Positions 1 to 9,298 of a DNA stretch of 64,000 nt are shown piece after piece. The notes under the pieces were generated by a model that had not been told where the DNA came from, did not search any database, and saw only the letters and a program-made list of their open reading frames with translations. Position 1 is the stretch's first letter; the number at the start of each line of letters is the position of its first letter. The translations under genes were made by a program, and so were the position numbers. The stretch lies in NCBI RefSeq assembly GCF_004125825.1, contig NZ_QQWI01000003.1, forward strand, positions 1 to 64,000, written 5' to 3'. Source of the stretch: Fusibacter sp. A1. Its GTDB lineage: Bacteria; Bacillota; Clostridia; Peptostreptococcales; Acidaminobacteraceae.

Positions 1-13
1 AACTCTTAATTAA
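1..13 (-). rRNA. 16S rRNA gene, first bases only
   Basis: Read on the minus strand, the last bases before the window edge are TTAATTAAGAGTT, which matches the start of bacterial 16S rRNA just before the universal TTTGATC..TGGCTCAG segment. The gene runs out of the window, so only about 13 nt are present. A promoter and a hairpin-rich leader lie directly upstream. An rRNA operon just after lysS is common in Clostridia. The exact mature 5' end is inferred from the E. coli alignment. Confidence 0.8.
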
Positions 14-302
14 AATAGTTTGTTTAACGTCTAGCGTTAATTATTTGTGATTTTTTTTGGTGCTTTTCTTGCACTCTAATTATCCATTGTCGCTTTCCAA
101 CTCGCCTATCGTTTATACGGGGCGGCTTATTGGAAGCGGGTACATTGTTCAGTTGTCATGGTTCATTGATCGTGAATTTTTCTTATTCACGACGCCCCAC
201 CGGCCAGTTGAACGTACTTTGTTCAACGAAGAGGTGATTAATTTTTCTTACTCGCAATTAAATTGTCTTGCCATCAACGCTTTGTTTCGGCAACTAGTAC
301 AT
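14..302 (-). other. rRNA operon leader (pre-16S 5' region)
   Basis: This stretch between the rRNA promoter and the 16S start has no credible gene. On the minus strand it holds clear hairpins: GTTGAAC/GTTCAAC around 207-227 and TCGTGAAT/ATTCACGA around 170-193. Such structured leaders normally carry antitermination and RNase III processing signals; those roles are inferred. An 85-codon open frame on the plus strand here is antisense to the leader and was discarded. Confidence 0.65.
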
Positions 303-330
303 AGTATCATCTAAGGCACTATGTCGTCAA
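303..330 (-). promoter_or_regulatory. rRNA operon promoter
   Basis: On the minus strand there is a -35 TTGACG (325-330), a 16-bp spacer and a -10 GATACT (303-308), preceded by an A-rich tract (about 331-365) that resembles an UP element. Its position about 290 nt ahead of the 16S start fits a sigma-A rRNA promoter. Confidence 0.7.
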
Positions 331-510
331 CACCTTTTTTCAATCTTTTATTCTTTTTTCAGCGCAACTTACTTTTACCCCGTTTTACTTTGAATTAACA
401 CAAAATTCATATTTTTTTACGTTTTTTTTCCGTCGGCGTTTCATCATCTTCAACTGCCCTTTCTAGGCCATTTTTGATATTATTCATATTTAACATTCTC
501 TTTCAAATGC

Positions 511-544
511 AAAAAGGAACTCATGATTAGACATGAGTTCCTTC
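511..544 (-). terminator. Rho-independent terminator after lysS
   Basis: On the minus strand a GGAACTCATG / CATGAGTTCC stem with a 6-nt loop is followed by five T residues. It lies about 16 nt after the lysS stop and separates lysS from the rRNA operon. The 331-510 stretch beyond it holds only A/T-rich sequence leading to the rRNA promoter. Confidence 0.85.
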
Positions 545-559
545 AAATTTATTTGATAA

Positions 560-2032
560 TTAATTTTGCTCAGGCTTCATTGTCGGGAATAGAATTACGT
601 CTCTGATAGATGGTGAGTCTGTCAGTAGCATAATCATTCTATCAATACCTACACCTAAACCGCCTGTTGGAGGCAAGCCGACTTCAAGCGCGTTGATAAA
701 GTCTTCGTCCATCATTTGAGCTTCGTCGTCGCCAGCTTCTCTTTGAGCCACTTGATGTTCGAATCTACCACGTTGATCGATCGCATCATTCAACTCAGAG
801 AATGCATTTGCGATTTCCCAAGTGTTGATGAACGCTTCAAATCTATTTGTGATTCTTGGATCATCAGGGTTACGTTTTGCTAGTGGCGACACTTCTACTG
901 GGTGATGTAGAACAAACGTAGGCTGAACCAGATCGGCTTCACAGAAAGCCTCAAACGCTTCGTTGACAAAATGACCCACTGTCAAGTGATCTGCTACATC
1001 AAGGTTAAGACGCTTTGCTTCAGCACGCGCTTCTTCATCTGTCAAAGCGTAGAAGTCAACACCTGTTTTTTCTTGTACCAAATCGTGCATCGATGCACGT
1101 CTCCAAGGCGGTGTTAAGTCTAGCTCAGTACCTTGATAATTGATTTTTAAAGTACCGTTCGCTTTTTCACAGCAGTACGCCACTAGATTTTCAGTCAGTT
1201 CCATCATGAACTCATAATCTTCATACGCGACATAGACTTCCATCGCAGTGTATTCCGGATTGTGTTTTACAGACATACCTTCGTTACGGAACATCTTACC
1301 CATTTCATAAACGCCATCAAAACCACCGACGATTAATCTTTTTAGGTATAGTTCATTTGCAATACGCATATACATGTCAATATCGAGAGAATTGTGATGA
1401 GTGACAAATGGTCTTGCAGAAGCTCCACCGACGATTGTGTTGAGTGTAGGAGTATCCACTTCGATATAACCTTTGTTATCTAGGAATTCACGAACCGCTT
1501 TTGTGATCAGGTTACGCTTGATGAATGTCTCTTTTACACCTGGATTTACAATTAAGTCGACATAACGCTGTCTATAACGTAAATCGTGGTCTTTTAATCC
1601 GTGGAATTTTTCAGGAAGAATTTGAAGTGACTTTGATAGAAGCTGGACTTCATTGGCTTTTACTGAAATTTCACCGACTTTTGTTTTAAAGACAACACCT
1701 TTAATTCCCATGATGTCACCGATATCTACTTTTTTGAACCATTCGAACTCTTCTTCTCCGATTCTGTCCAATCTGACATAACATTGAATTCTTCCATCCC
1801 TGTCAAGCAAATCGATAAAACCGGCTTTTCCTTGAATTCTCTTTGACATGATTCTGCCAGCGATACTTACTTCTTTATCTTCGTACTTTTCAAAATCCTC
1901 TTTGATCGCTGCACTGAAAGCATCTCGCTCGTATTTCTCGATTTTAAAAGGATCTCTCCCCGCTTCTTGTAACTGCTTCAATTTGTCGCGTCTCACCTGC
2001 AACAATTCATTAAGATTTAATTCTTCGCTCAC
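560..2032 (-). CDS. lysS: Lysyl-tRNA synthetase, class II
   Basis: Charges tRNA-Lys with lysine in the cytoplasm. The 490-residue protein has an N-terminal OB-fold anticodon-binding domain (about 55-150, including [17 protein letters not shown]). A class II catalytic core follows, with motif 2 [20 protein letters not shown] near residue 260 and motif 3 [13 protein letters not shown] near 450. Length is typical. It starts with GTG, placed 4 nt after a GGAGGTG ribosome site. It follows greA after a short hairpin-containing gap and is probably co-transcribed from the greA promoter. Confidence 0.97.
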   Translation of the reverse strand: MSEELNLNELLQVRRDKLKQLQEAGRDPFKIEKYERDAFSAAIKEDFEKYEDKEVSIAGRIMSKRIQGKAGFIDLLDRDGRIQCYVRLDRIGEEEFEWFKKVDIGDIMGIKGVVFKTKVGEISVKANEVQLLSKSLQILPEKFHGLKDHDLRYRQRYVDLIVNPGVKETFIKRNLITKAVREFLDNKGYIEVDTPTLNTIVGGASARPFVTHHNSLDIDMYMRIANELYLKRLIVGGFDGVYEMGKMFRNEGMSVKHNPEYTAMEVYVAYEDYEFMMELTENLVAYCCEKANGTLKINYQGTELDLTPPWRRASMHDLVQEKTGVDFYALTDEEARAEAKRLNLDVADHLTVGHFVNEAFEAFCEADLVQPTFVLHHPVEVSPLAKRNPDDPRITNRFEAFINTWEIANAFSELNDAIDQRGRFEHQVAQREAGDDEAQMMDEDFINALEVGLPPTGGLGVGIDRMIMLLTDSPSIRDVILFPTMKPEQN

Positions 2033-2060
2033 TTTGCACCTCCGCTGGTTTAAATTTATT

Positions 2061-2086
2061 GAAGCCTTTGCAGTAGCAAAGGCTTC
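2061..2086 (-). promoter_or_regulatory. Intercistronic hairpin between greA and lysS
   Basis: A perfect 11-bp inverted repeat (GAAGCCTTTGC / GCAAAGGCTTC, 4-nt loop) lies between the greA stop and the lysS ribosome site. On the minus strand it is followed by AATAAATTT, not a T run, so it is not a standard terminator. It may be a processing or mRNA stability element; function is unknown. Confidence 0.6.
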
Positions 2087-2089
2087 GTG

Positions 2090-2566
2090 TTATCTATGGA
2101 TTTCTAAAATTTTAAGTTTAGTCACACCATCCGGTACCACGATTTCTACTGTTTCGCCGATACCTTTTCCAATAAGCGCTTCGCCAATAGGTGATTCGTT
2201 TGAAACTTTAAAGTTAAACGGATCAGCTTCTGTTGCGCCTACTATTGTATATTCTACTTCTTCATCGAATTCGAAATCAAATACTTTAACTACAGTACCT
2301 ACAGATACGTGTTCCATATCGATTTCGCTCTCATCAATAACATGCGCGTTTCTTATGATATTTTCAAGCTTCAAGATACGTGCTTCAAGCTCTGCTTGTT
2401 CATTCTTCGCCTCATCGTATTCTGAGTTCTCACTGATATCGCCAAAAGCTCTAGCGTGTTTAATCTTTTCCGCTACTTCCTTACGTCTTACCGTTTTTAA
2501 AAGTTCGAGTTCCTGTTCTACTTTGTTGAACCCTTCATGCGTTAACACCACAGATTTATTCCCCAT
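2090..2566 (-). CDS. greA: Transcription elongation factor GreA
   Basis: GreA rescues backtracked RNA polymerase by stimulating cleavage of the nascent transcript. The 158-residue length is standard. The N-terminal coiled coil (about 1-75) carries the acidic tip region around [15 protein letters not shown], and the C-terminal FKBP-like domain contains the [14 protein letters not shown] segment. ATG start with AAGGAG upstream. It is first in a greA-lysS unit with its own consensus promoter and a structured 5' leader. Confidence 0.97.
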   Translation of the reverse strand: MGNKSVVLTHEGFNKVEQELELLKTVRRKEVAEKIKHARAFGDISENSEYDEAKNEQAELEARILKLENIIRNAHVIDESEIDMEHVSVGTVVKVFDFEFDEEVEYTIVGATEADPFNFKVSNESPIGEALIGKGIGETVEIVVPDGVTKLKILEIHR

Positions 2567-2707
2567 GTGATCTCTCCTTTAGTTTATTGAATAAGACTGA
2601 AACATAAGCCTAGCCTGTTAGTCCATCAAATTAATAATATCTGATCATGTAACAGGCTTATATGAGTAGTTGCAATCATTACATCGTACAATGATTCTAA
2701 TGTTACT
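2567..2707 (-). promoter_or_regulatory. Structured 5' leader of greA
   Basis: About 135 nt separate the predicted transcription start from greA. The leader can form ATCATT/AATGAT and a long-range CCTGTTA/TAACAGG stem extended by ATAAG/CTTAT with a bulge. No T run follows, so it is not an obvious terminator. I do not recognise a known riboswitch or T-box motif here. Confidence 0.45.
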
Positions 2708-2736
2708 ATTATAGAGTAGTTAAAGTGCCATGTCAA
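2708..2736 (-). promoter_or_regulatory. Consensus sigma-A promoter for greA-lysS
   Basis: On the minus strand TTGACA (2731-2736) and TATAAT (2708-2713) are separated by exactly 17 bp, a perfect consensus promoter. It starts just after the dusB stop codon, making greA-lysS an independent unit. Confidence 0.85.
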
Positions 2737-2742
2737 GCCGAC

Positions 2743-3699
2743 TTAAAGTAGCGATCTGAGCAGTGTCGACAACTCTTCCTTAGTAGATGCCTTGTTGATT
2801 TGAGCTCTTATGTTGGCAGAGTTCTTGATTCCTTTCAAGTACCAGGCCGAATGTTTTCTCATTTCCATCACAGCGACATGTTCTGGCTTATATTCAGTCA
2901 TCCAGTTCAATTGTTTTTCAATCAACAGGATTCGTTCTTCAAGGCACGGATCAGGCTTATAGGTTCCTGTCTTTAAGTAATCGTTTATCTGCTCGAACAA
3001 CCAAGGTCTCCCCTGCACTCCCCTGCCTATCATGATGCCATCGCAGCCTGTCAGTTCAACAATCGATTTGGCGTCTTCCGGTGTGAAGATATCGCCATTT
3101 CCGATGACGGGGATGGCTACCGCTTCTTTCACGCTTTTTATGATTGTCCAGTCCGCTTTACCAGAATAGTATTGCTCACGGGTTCTACCGTGTACAGTGA
3201 TGGCATCCGCACCGGCAGCTTCCATCATCTTGGCAAACTCAACCGCATTGATATGCTCATCATCCCACCCTTTTCTAAACTTTACCGTTACCGGTTTTTT
3301 AGAAACCGCTTTGACCGCACTAACAATCTCAGCTGCGAGTCTAGGGTCTTTCATCAAAGCGGAACCATCACCGTTTTTCACGATTTTTGGTGCGGGACAG
3401 CCCATGTTGATATCCAAAATATCAAAGGGATGGTCATTTAAGACCTCTTCTGTGACTTGAGCCATCGTGTCAGGTTCTGAACCGAAAATCTGTAGCGCAA
3501 GGGGCCTTTCCTCTGGATGGACCTCCATGTATTTGAATGTCCTCTTGTCTCTATAACTTAAGGCTTTTGCGCTTATCATCTCTGTTACGACTACAGGACA
3601 CCCGAACTCTTTGCAGATTTTTCGAAATGCCAGATCCGTCACTCCAGCCATAGGCGCCAGCCATATGTTCCCATCAAGGGTTACTGATCCAATTTTCAT
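2743..3699 (-). CDS. dusB: tRNA-dihydrouridine synthase (DusB family)
   Basis: Reduces specific uridines in the tRNA D-loop using FMN and NADPH. The 318-residue protein has the FMN-binding TIM barrel with the N-terminal WLAPMAGVTDLAFR segment, the catalytic-cysteine motif DINMGCPAPKI near residue 100, and VHGRTREQYY and GNGDIF phosphate-site motifs, then a helical C-terminal domain. ATG start with GGAG upstream. In Bacillus the dusB homologue yacF also lies next to lysS, so the context is conserved. Confidence 0.95.
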   Translation of the reverse strand: MKIGSVTLDGNIWLAPMAGVTDLAFRKICKEFGCPVVVTEMISAKALSYRDKRTFKYMEVHPEERPLALQIFGSEPDTMAQVTEEVLNDHPFDILDINMGCPAPKIVKNGDGSALMKDPRLAAEIVSAVKAVSKKPVTVKFRKGWDDEHINAVEFAKMMEAAGADAITVHGRTREQYYSGKADWTIIKSVKEAVAIPVIGNGDIFTPEDAKSIVELTGCDGIMIGRGVQGRPWLFEQINDYLKTGTYKPDPCLEERILLIEKQLNWMTEYKPEHVAVMEMRKHSAWYLKGIKNSANIRAQINKASTKEELSTLLRSLL

Positions 3700-3710
3700 T
3701 TTTACTCCTT

Positions 3711-3740
3711 ACAAAAAACCAAGGCAGTGCATACCTTGGC
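3711..3740 (-). terminator. Terminator between coaX and dusB
   Basis: On the minus strand CCAAGG / CCTTGG with a 9-nt loop is followed by six T residues, just after the coaX stop. The stem is short, so some read-through into dusB is likely. Confidence 0.65.
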
Positions 3741-3746
3741 CCTTTA

Positions 3747-4523
3747 TTACTTATTCATCATATAGATTGTGTATAGTCCGTCAAGGGTCAGATGTCGATC
3801 AACCGTATTGATCGTTTCTGAATCCGTCGCCACCATGGAGGAGAGCCCTCCTGTTGCTATTACAGGTATATCGCCATCATAATGCATCTCTGATTTCATT
3901 CTTCTCACGATATAGTCGACAGCACCAATGTTTCCGTAGATCAGCCCCGCTTGTATGCTCTGTGTCGTGTTTTTACATATGATCTTATTGGGCTTTTCAA
4001 GTTCCACACGTGTAAGTTTAGCAGCCCTATTCGTAAGCGCTTCACTTGAGACCTTAACACCCGGCATGATCGCACCACCAAGATATTCACATTTTTCATT
4101 GATCGCACAAAACGTCGTAGCGGTTCCGAAATCGACGATAATCACAGGTCCGCCATATTTTTTAAACGCAGATACACCGTTTACGATCCTATCCGCTCCG
4201 ACTTGACGTGGGTTGTCGTATTTGATGTTCATTCCAGTCTTCACGCCCGGTCCGATGACAAGCGCTTTCACATTACAATATTTAATTGCCATGTGTTGCA
4301 ATGAATACATGATCGAGGGTACAACAGACGATATGATCACCGCTTTAACTTCAGTAAGTTGAAGACCATGATAACCGAACAACTGGTGTACGATCATTCC
4401 GATTTCATCAGATGTTTTTGATTTGTCTGTCGAGATACGCCACTGATGCTTCAGTTCGCCGCTTTCCTCATTAAACACACCGAGTACTACATTAGTATTT
4501 CCAACATCGAATGCCAATAGCAT
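3747..4523 (-). CDS. coaX: Type III pantothenate kinase
   Basis: Phosphorylates pantothenate, the first step of coenzyme A synthesis. The 258-residue protein shows the ASKHA-fold signature of CoaX: N-terminal [28 protein letters not shown] near residue 105, VIDFGTATT-like [12 protein letters not shown] near 130, and [18 protein letters not shown] start after GAGGTG. It follows birA by 16 nt in the same unit. Placement near ftsH and dusB is conserved in Firmicutes, although here a metabolic block separates it from ftsH. Confidence 0.95.
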   Translation of the reverse strand: MLLAFDVGNTNVVLGVFNEESGELKHQWRISTDKSKTSDEIGMIVHQLFGYHGLQLTEVKAVIISSVVPSIMYSLQHMAIKYCNVKALVIGPGVKTGMNIKYDNPRQVGADRIVNGVSAFKKYGGPVIIVDFGTATTFCAINEKCEYLGGAIMPGVKVSSEALTNRAAKLTRVELEKPNKIICKNTTQSIQAGLIYGNIGAVDYIVRRMKSEMHYDGDIPVIATGGLSSMVATDSETINTVDRHLTLDGLYTIYMMNK

Positions 4524-4539
4524 AAGTCACCTCTGTTTT

Positions 4540-5502
4540 CTATTTTATACGAACACTGACTTCACCATAGTAAAGGGTTGTCTCTGTTCCGTCATTTTCA
4601 GTTATTATCAGTTCACCAAACTCGTTTATTTCTTTTGCCAGTGCTGTTCTTGTAAACTCTCCCAAGATGACGTTTATCTCTCTTGATACAAGAACGGAGC
4701 GTTCGTTGATCAACTTCACAACGGACTTCAACGACAGGTCCTTAAGAAACTGTGCATAATGAGCTTCGAACCGATTAAGAAACGCGCGTAGTAAATCAAA
4801 TCGACTCACTTCAATGCCAGTTTCTATTCTAAGCGATGTGGCGATCGCGCTGATCTCGTCTGCAAAAGTCTCTTGATTGACATTTAGCCCTATACCAATT
4901 ACCACATACTGCACAGCGCTCAGTTCTGCCGACATTTCTGTCAGTATGCCGCATACTTTTTTTTCGCCGATGAGCAGGTCATTGGGCCATTTTATCTTTA
5001 CTTTTAGAGCTAGAACTTCCTCTATCGCCTCGAGCATCGCAACAGCTGCGACCTGTGTGAGCATGGACGCGCCTGCGGGCCTGATACTTGGTCTTAACAG
5101 AATTGATTGCCACAATCCTACTCCAGGAGTCGATACCCAAGTTCTACCTAGTCTCCCCCTACCTGCAGTCTGTTCATTTGCCACAACAATCGCTGTGTCC
5201 ATTTGATCTGAATTTGCTTTCAAGTAGCTGTTTGTTGAAGGGATGCTTTCAAAAAACAGCGCCTTCTTTATAAAATCATGTTCTTCGATGAGCACTTCAA
5301 GAGCCGCTTGGCTTATCGTACTACCGACAGTGAGCTTATAACCCTTTCGATGAACTGAACTTATGTCATATCCTTCTTCTTTTAAGCTGTTGATATGTTT
5401 GTGAATAGACTGTCTGGATACCTCGCAAATTGCAGATAGCTCTTGACCGGTCGTATACGAATCTCTATGTTCCAATAAATAACCAAGTATTTTTGACTTC
5501 AT
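4540..5502 (-). CDS. birA: Biotin protein ligase / repressor BirA
   Basis: Makes biotinyl-AMP and transfers biotin to carrier proteins; this long form also has a DNA-binding domain. From the chosen start the protein has about 320 residues: an N-terminal winged helix (about 1-60, CEVSRQSIHKHINSLKEEGY), the ligase domain with AGRGRLGRTW and KWPNDLLIG, and a C-terminal SH3-like domain. The open frame begins further upstream, but a GGAGG at 5509-5513 is 6 nt before the ATG at 5502, which decides the start. It lies beside the biotin-carrier decarboxylase operon, a likely substrate. Confidence 0.95.
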   Translation of the reverse strand: MKSKILGYLLEHRDSYTTGQELSAICEVSRQSIHKHINSLKEEGYDISSVHRKGYKLTVGSTISQAALEVLIEEHDFIKKALFFESIPSTNSYLKANSDQMDTAIVVANEQTAGRGRLGRTWVSTPGVGLWQSILLRPSIRPAGASMLTQVAAVAMLEAIEEVLALKVKIKWPNDLLIGEKKVCGILTEMSAELSAVQYVVIGIGLNVNQETFADEISAIATSLRIETGIEVSRFDLLRAFLNRFEAHYAQFLKDLSLKSVVKLINERSVLVSREINVILGEFTRTALAKEINEFGELIITENDGTETTLYYGEVSVRIK

Positions 5503-5526
5503 CATCCACCTCCATATGCCATGTTC

Positions 5527-5555
5527 ATTATAGCCCAACTTCTCATAATTGTCAC
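5527..5555 (-). promoter_or_regulatory. Promoter for birA-coaX
   Basis: On the minus strand GTGACA (5550-5555), a 17-bp spacer and TATAAT (5527-5532) lie directly after the terminator of the preceding operon and about 25 nt before the chosen birA start. Confidence 0.7.
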
Positions 5556-5562
5556 ATATAAA

Positions 5563-5587
5563 GAAAAAAGGTGTCCCTAAGGACACC
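5563..5587 (-). terminator. Terminator of the methylmalonyl-CoA operon
   Basis: On the minus strand GGTGTCC / GGACACC with a 4-nt loop is followed by TTTTTTCTTT. It lies 9 nt after the stop of the decarboxylase beta subunit and closes the eight-gene operon that begins near 12.8 kb. Confidence 0.9.
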
Positions 5588-5595
5588 AAATATCT

Positions 5596-6849
5596 TTAAC
5601 TGCCAAACAGTGTTAAAAGTACACCGGCTGCTACTGCAGACCCGATAACTCCAGCAACGTTTGGACCCATCGCATGCATCAATAAGAAGTTAGATGGATT
5701 TTCTTTTTGACCTACAACTTGTGAAACCCTTGCTGCCATAGGTACAGCGGATACGCCCGCCGATCCTATAAGCGGATTGAGAGTACCACCAGAAAGTTTG
5801 TTCATTAATTTGGCTAAAAGAACGCCCGCAGCAGTACCGACAGCAAATGCCGTTACGCCAAGGATAATGATTTTAATGGTATCCCATTGTAAAAAAGTAT
5901 CCGCTTGCGCTGTCGCACCAACAGTCACACCTAAGAAGATCGTGACGATATTGATCAGTGCGTTTTTAGCTGTATCTTCAAGTCTTGCAGTCACACCACA
6001 TTCTCTGAATAGGTTTCCTAGCATCAACATGCCGACAAGGGCAGTTGCTGGTGGAACCATCAGTGAAACGATGATTGTAACGGCGATAGGGAAGATGATC
6101 TTCTCTGTTTTAGAAACTTGTCTTAACTGACTCATTTTAATCTGACGTTCCGCTTTTGTTGTAAGCGCCTTCATGATCGGCGGTTGAATAACTGGAACAA
6201 GTGCCATGTATGAGTATGCTGCAACTGCTATCGCACCCAATAAGTGAGGTGCAAGCTTAGAAGCTAGGAAAATCGCAGTCGGTCCGTCAGCACCACCGAT
6301 GATACCGATAGCACCTGCTTCAGGGCCTGTAAATCCTAACAGCAAGGCTCCGATAAAGGTAAAGAAGATACCGAATTGAGCCGCTGCTCCTAAAAGTACC
6401 GCTTTGGGATTTGCAATAAGCGGACCGAAGTCAGTCATCGCACCTACACCCATGAAAATGAGTGGTGGGAAAATCCCAAGCTTAACCCCTTGATAGAGGT
6501 AGAAGAACAAACCGCCTACACTTTTGATACCAGTATAAGCATGTAATTCGGCGGCGCCGACGAGTCCTTCTTGCACAACTAGTTCATTGATGATCGGCAT
6601 AGCTGAATCTTTATGGTCCAAGATAGCCAGCATCGGCTTCATCATCATATTGCCAAGCGGCATATTCGTCAGTAGCATACCAAAAGCGATTGGAACCAGT
6701 AGTAGGGGTTCAAATCCTTTTTTGATGGCAAGCCACAAGAGTAAGCACGCAACGGCAATCATAGTAAGTGAACCGAAATCTACTGCGCCATCAAAGAATA
6801 GGCTGTAGACACCAGAACTTTTAAAGAAATCTATGAAAGCTTGTAACAT
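5596..6849 (-). CDS. mmdB: Sodium-pumping decarboxylase beta subunit (methylmalonyl-CoA type)
   Basis: Membrane subunit that decarboxylates carboxybiotin and exports sodium ions. The 417-residue protein is strongly hydrophobic with many membrane segments. It carries the OadB-family signatures [18 protein letters not shown] near residue 185 and [20 protein letters not shown] near 360, known to line the sodium path. ATG start after GGAGATG. It is last in the operon after the carrier subunit. Sequence alone does not separate oxaloacetate, glutaconyl-CoA and methylmalonyl-CoA types; the mutase and epimerase genes point to the last. Confidence 0.93.
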   Translation of the reverse strand: MLQAFIDFFKSSGVYSLFFDGAVDFGSLTMIAVACLLLWLAIKKGFEPLLLVPIAFGMLLTNMPLGNMMMKPMLAILDHKDSAMPIINELVVQEGLVGAAELHAYTGIKSVGGLFFYLYQGVKLGIFPPLIFMGVGAMTDFGPLIANPKAVLLGAAAQFGIFFTFIGALLLGFTGPEAGAIGIIGGADGPTAIFLASKLAPHLLGAIAVAAYSYMALVPVIQPPIMKALTTKAERQIKMSQLRQVSKTEKIIFPIAVTIIVSLMVPPATALVGMLMLGNLFRECGVTARLEDTAKNALINIVTIFLGVTVGATAQADTFLQWDTIKIIILGVTAFAVGTAAGVLLAKLMNKLSGGTLNPLIGSAGVSAVPMAARVSQVVGQKENPSNFLLMHAMGPNVAGVIGSAVAAGVLLTLFGS

Positions 6850-6879
6850 TAATGCATCTCCTTTCTGTCAGTAGATGTA

Positions 6880-7275
6880 TTAACCTAATACGATTAATAC
6901 ATCGCCAGCGTTGACAGATGCACCTTTAGTCGCGTTGATCGATACAACTTTACCAGCTGCTGGAGCCATGATTTCATTCTCCATTTTCATTGCTTCAAGA
7001 ATAAGTAGAACATCGCCGTTGCCGACAGTGTCGCCAACTGCTACTTTAATGTCAAGTACCGTACCTGGCATTGGAGCATTAATTGTATTAGCGCCCGCTG
7101 GAACTGCTGCTGGAGCTGCTTGCGCAGGTTTAGCTTGGGCAGGAGCCGCTTGCACAGGAGCCGCTGCTCTTGGTGCTGCCGCTCTTGGTGCTGGTGCGCT
7201 CATTGCTGGTGCGCCGATTTCTTCAACTTCTACTTCGTATGCTTTACCGTTTACTGTAATATTAAACTTTCTCAT
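6880..7275 (-). CDS. mmdC: Biotin carboxyl carrier subunit of the decarboxylase
   Basis: Carries carboxybiotin between the carboxyltransferase and the membrane decarboxylase. The 131-residue protein has a short N-terminal beta region, a flexible Ala/Pro-rich linker with repeated APRAAAP-like units (about 22-62), and a C-terminal biotinyl domain with the attachment motif EAMKMENE; the modified lysine is K97. ATG start after GGAGG. It is the expected target of the neighbouring BirA. Confidence 0.95.
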   Translation of the reverse strand: MRKFNITVNGKAYEVEVEEIGAPAMSAPAPRAAAPRAAAPVQAAPAQAKPAQAAPAAVPAGANTINAPMPGTVLDIKVAVGDTVGNGDVLLILEAMKMENEIMAPAAGKVVSINATKGASVNAGDVLIVLG

Positions 7276-7292
7276 GGTGTTAAGCCTCCCAA

Positions 7293-7694
7293 TTAAAATC
7301 TTGCGTTCATTTGGTCTACGCGACCTTTACTAGCCCATGCAGGTGTCTCATCAGGAATTCTGACGATATTTTTAACAACCACATTGTGAATCGACGTTTT
7401 TAGTGATGCGGCAATTGCTGCTGTTATTACCGCAATCAGTTCATCGTTGTCTTCTGTTTCTTCAACAACAACTGATTTAACCGTAGCGGGTTCGTGTTTA
7501 ACAACTTGAACCGCTTGCTTTGGTTGTTTAACGATTAGTTTTGTCATCACTACTATAGCACCCCATAATATGAGAAGTGCCAAGACTGTGATTGTCATAC
7601 CGATTAATGTCACCATAAGACCTGCTGTAAGTTTATCGCCTACAGTCATTGTCTCGAGTAGTGCTGGGTCTGACAATTTGTTAATTAAATCCAT
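7293..7694 (-). CDS. mmdD: OadG-family delta subunit of the decarboxylase
   Basis: Small membrane subunit that in related pumps stabilises the complex. The 133-residue protein has one transmembrane segment near the N-terminus (about 24-52, rich in L, I, V, with GLMVTLIGMTITVLAL), a variable linker, and a C-terminal region with AVITAAIAASL and RIPDETPAWA typical of this family. ATG start after GAGGTG. It lies between the alpha and biotin-carrier genes, the usual order. Confidence 0.88.
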   Translation of the reverse strand: MDLINKLSDPALLETMTVGDKLTAGLMVTLIGMTITVLALLILWGAIVVMTKLIVKQPKQAVQVVKHEPATVKSVVVEETEDNDELIAVITAAIAASLKTSIHNVVVKNIVRIPDETPAWASKGRVDQMNARF

Positions 7695-7711
7695 AGTCTC
7701 ACCTCGTCATC

Positions 7712-9262
7712 TTATAGAGGGATATTACCGTGCTTTTTGCCCGGTCTCGTTTCACGTTTACCAGCTAACATATCAAACGCGTCAATCAATCTTGGTCTAG
7801 ATGCACTTGGTTCAATCACATCATCAACAAAACCTCTTTCAGCTGCTTTGTATGGTGTAGCAAACTCATTCGTATATTCCTCGATTTTTTCTTGTCTTTT
7901 TGCCACTGGATCAGTTGCATCTTTAATGTCGTTTCTGAAAATGATATTAGCTGCACCTTGAGGACCCATTACAGCAATTTCTGCAGTCGGCCAAGCAAGA
8001 ACCACATCTGCACCTAGTTCTTTCGAACACATCGCCAGGTATGAACCACCATAAGCTTTTCTAGTGATCAGTGTAATCTTTGGTACTGTCGCTTCACTGT
8101 ATGCATAAAGCATCTTAGCGCCGTGACGGATAATTCCGCCGTACTCTTGTGTCGAACCAGGTAAGAAACCAGGCACATCGACGATGTTTAAAATAGGTAT
8201 GTTGAACGCGTCACAAGTTCTAACAAATCTAGCTGATTTGTCAGATGCGTTGACATCCAAGCAACCCGCAAGCACTTTAGGCTGGTTGGCGATGATACCT
8301 ACCGATTGTCCGTTAAGTCTTGCATAACCAGTCACGATATTTTGTGCAAAGTAGGGTTGAACTTCCATGAAGTCACCGTTGTCTACAATCGCACGAATTA
8401 CATCAAGAACGTCATATGGTTTGTTCGGATTATCAGGGATAATCGTATCTAGCGCTTCAGCAATGCTGTTTATGTCGCCAGCTTCCATGATAGGAGCAGT
8501 TTCCATATTGTTTGAAGGCAAGAAGCTAAGTAATCTTCTGATATCTGCGATACACACTTCATCATTTTGAGCTACAAAGTGGGCAACACCAGATGTTCTA
8601 TTGTGTGTCATCGCACCACCAAGAGCTTCTGCTGTAACTTCTTCACCAGTTACTGTTTTGATAACTTGTGGACCTGTGATAAACATTTGTGATGTTTGAT
8701 CTACCATGAAGATAAAATCATTAAGCGCTGGTGAGTAAACCGCACCACCTGCACATGGTCCCATGATTGCAGTGATTTGTGGAATAACACCAGATGCGAT
8801 TGTGTTCTTGAAGAAGATCTTGCCATATCCAGATAAAGCGTCTACCGCTTCTTGGATACGAGCTCCACCTGAATCGTTAAGGCCGACTACTGGAGCGCCT
8901 ACTTTAAGAGCGTTATCAAGTACCTTGCAGATTTTGTTCGCATGCATTTCGCCAAGTGAACCACCGACTACTGTAAAGTCTTGAGCAAAGGAATAAACCA
9001 ATCTGCCATCTACCTTACCATAACCTGTGACACACCCCTCAGCCGGAGCATCCACTTTTTCCATACCAAAGTTAGTACATCTGTGCTTCACAAACGCATC
9101 AAGTTCAACAAAAGTTCCTTCATCAAATAATAGGTTGATACGCTCTCTAGCAGTCAGCTTACCACTTTTGTGTTGCTTTTCGATACGTTTTTCGCCGCCG
9201 CCCATCATGATTCTGTTTTTTTCTTGGCGTAGCTTTTCGAGTTTCTTAAGTGTTTCAGACAA
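7712..9262 (-). CDS. mmdA: Methylmalonyl-CoA decarboxylase alpha subunit (carboxyltransferase)
   Basis: Transfers the carboxyl group from methylmalonyl-CoA to biotin, giving propionyl-CoA. The protein of about 516 residues belongs to the acyl-CoA carboxyltransferase family (PccB/MmdA), with two crotonase-like halves. Seen motifs include GGGEKRIEKQHKSGKLTARE, NDSGGARIQEAV, GPCAGGAVYSPAL, DVPGFLPGSTQEYGGIIRHG and ITRKAYGGSYLAM. An upstream in-frame TTG exists at 9283, but a GGAGG at 9271-9275 lies 8 nt before the TTG at 9262, so that start is preferred. It is unlike OadA, which has a pyruvate-carboxylase-type domain. Confidence 0.94.
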   Translation of the reverse strand: MSETLKKLEKLRQEKNRIMMGGGEKRIEKQHKSGKLTARERINLLFDEGTFVELDAFVKHRCTNFGMEKVDAPAEGCVTGYGKVDGRLVYSFAQDFTVVGGSLGEMHANKICKVLDNALKVGAPVVGLNDSGGARIQEAVDALSGYGKIFFKNTIASGVIPQITAIMGPCAGGAVYSPALNDFIFMVDQTSQMFITGPQVIKTVTGEEVTAEALGGAMTHNRTSGVAHFVAQNDEVCIADIRRLLSFLPSNNMETAPIMEAGDINSIAEALDTIIPDNPNKPYDVLDVIRAIVDNGDFMEVQPYFAQNIVTGYARLNGQSVGIIANQPKVLAGCLDVNASDKSARFVRTCDAFNIPILNIVDVPGFLPGSTQEYGGIIRHGAKMLYAYSEATVPKITLITRKAYGGSYLAMCSKELGADVVLAWPTAEIAVMGPQGAANIIFRNDIKDATDPVAKRQEKIEEYTNEFATPYKAAERGFVDDVIEPSASRPRLIDAFDMLAGKRETRPGKKHGNIPL

Positions 9263-9298
9263 TGTGTTTACCTCCAGGTTCAAATCGACTTGAATCGA

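Noticed and set aside
57-314. 85-codon open frame on the plus strand
   Set aside because: It is antisense to the rRNA leader and overlaps its promoter; no ribosome site or family resemblance.
1848-2570. 240-codon frame antisense to lysS and greA
   Set aside because: It is a shadow of two certain genes; low-complexity Ser-rich translation.
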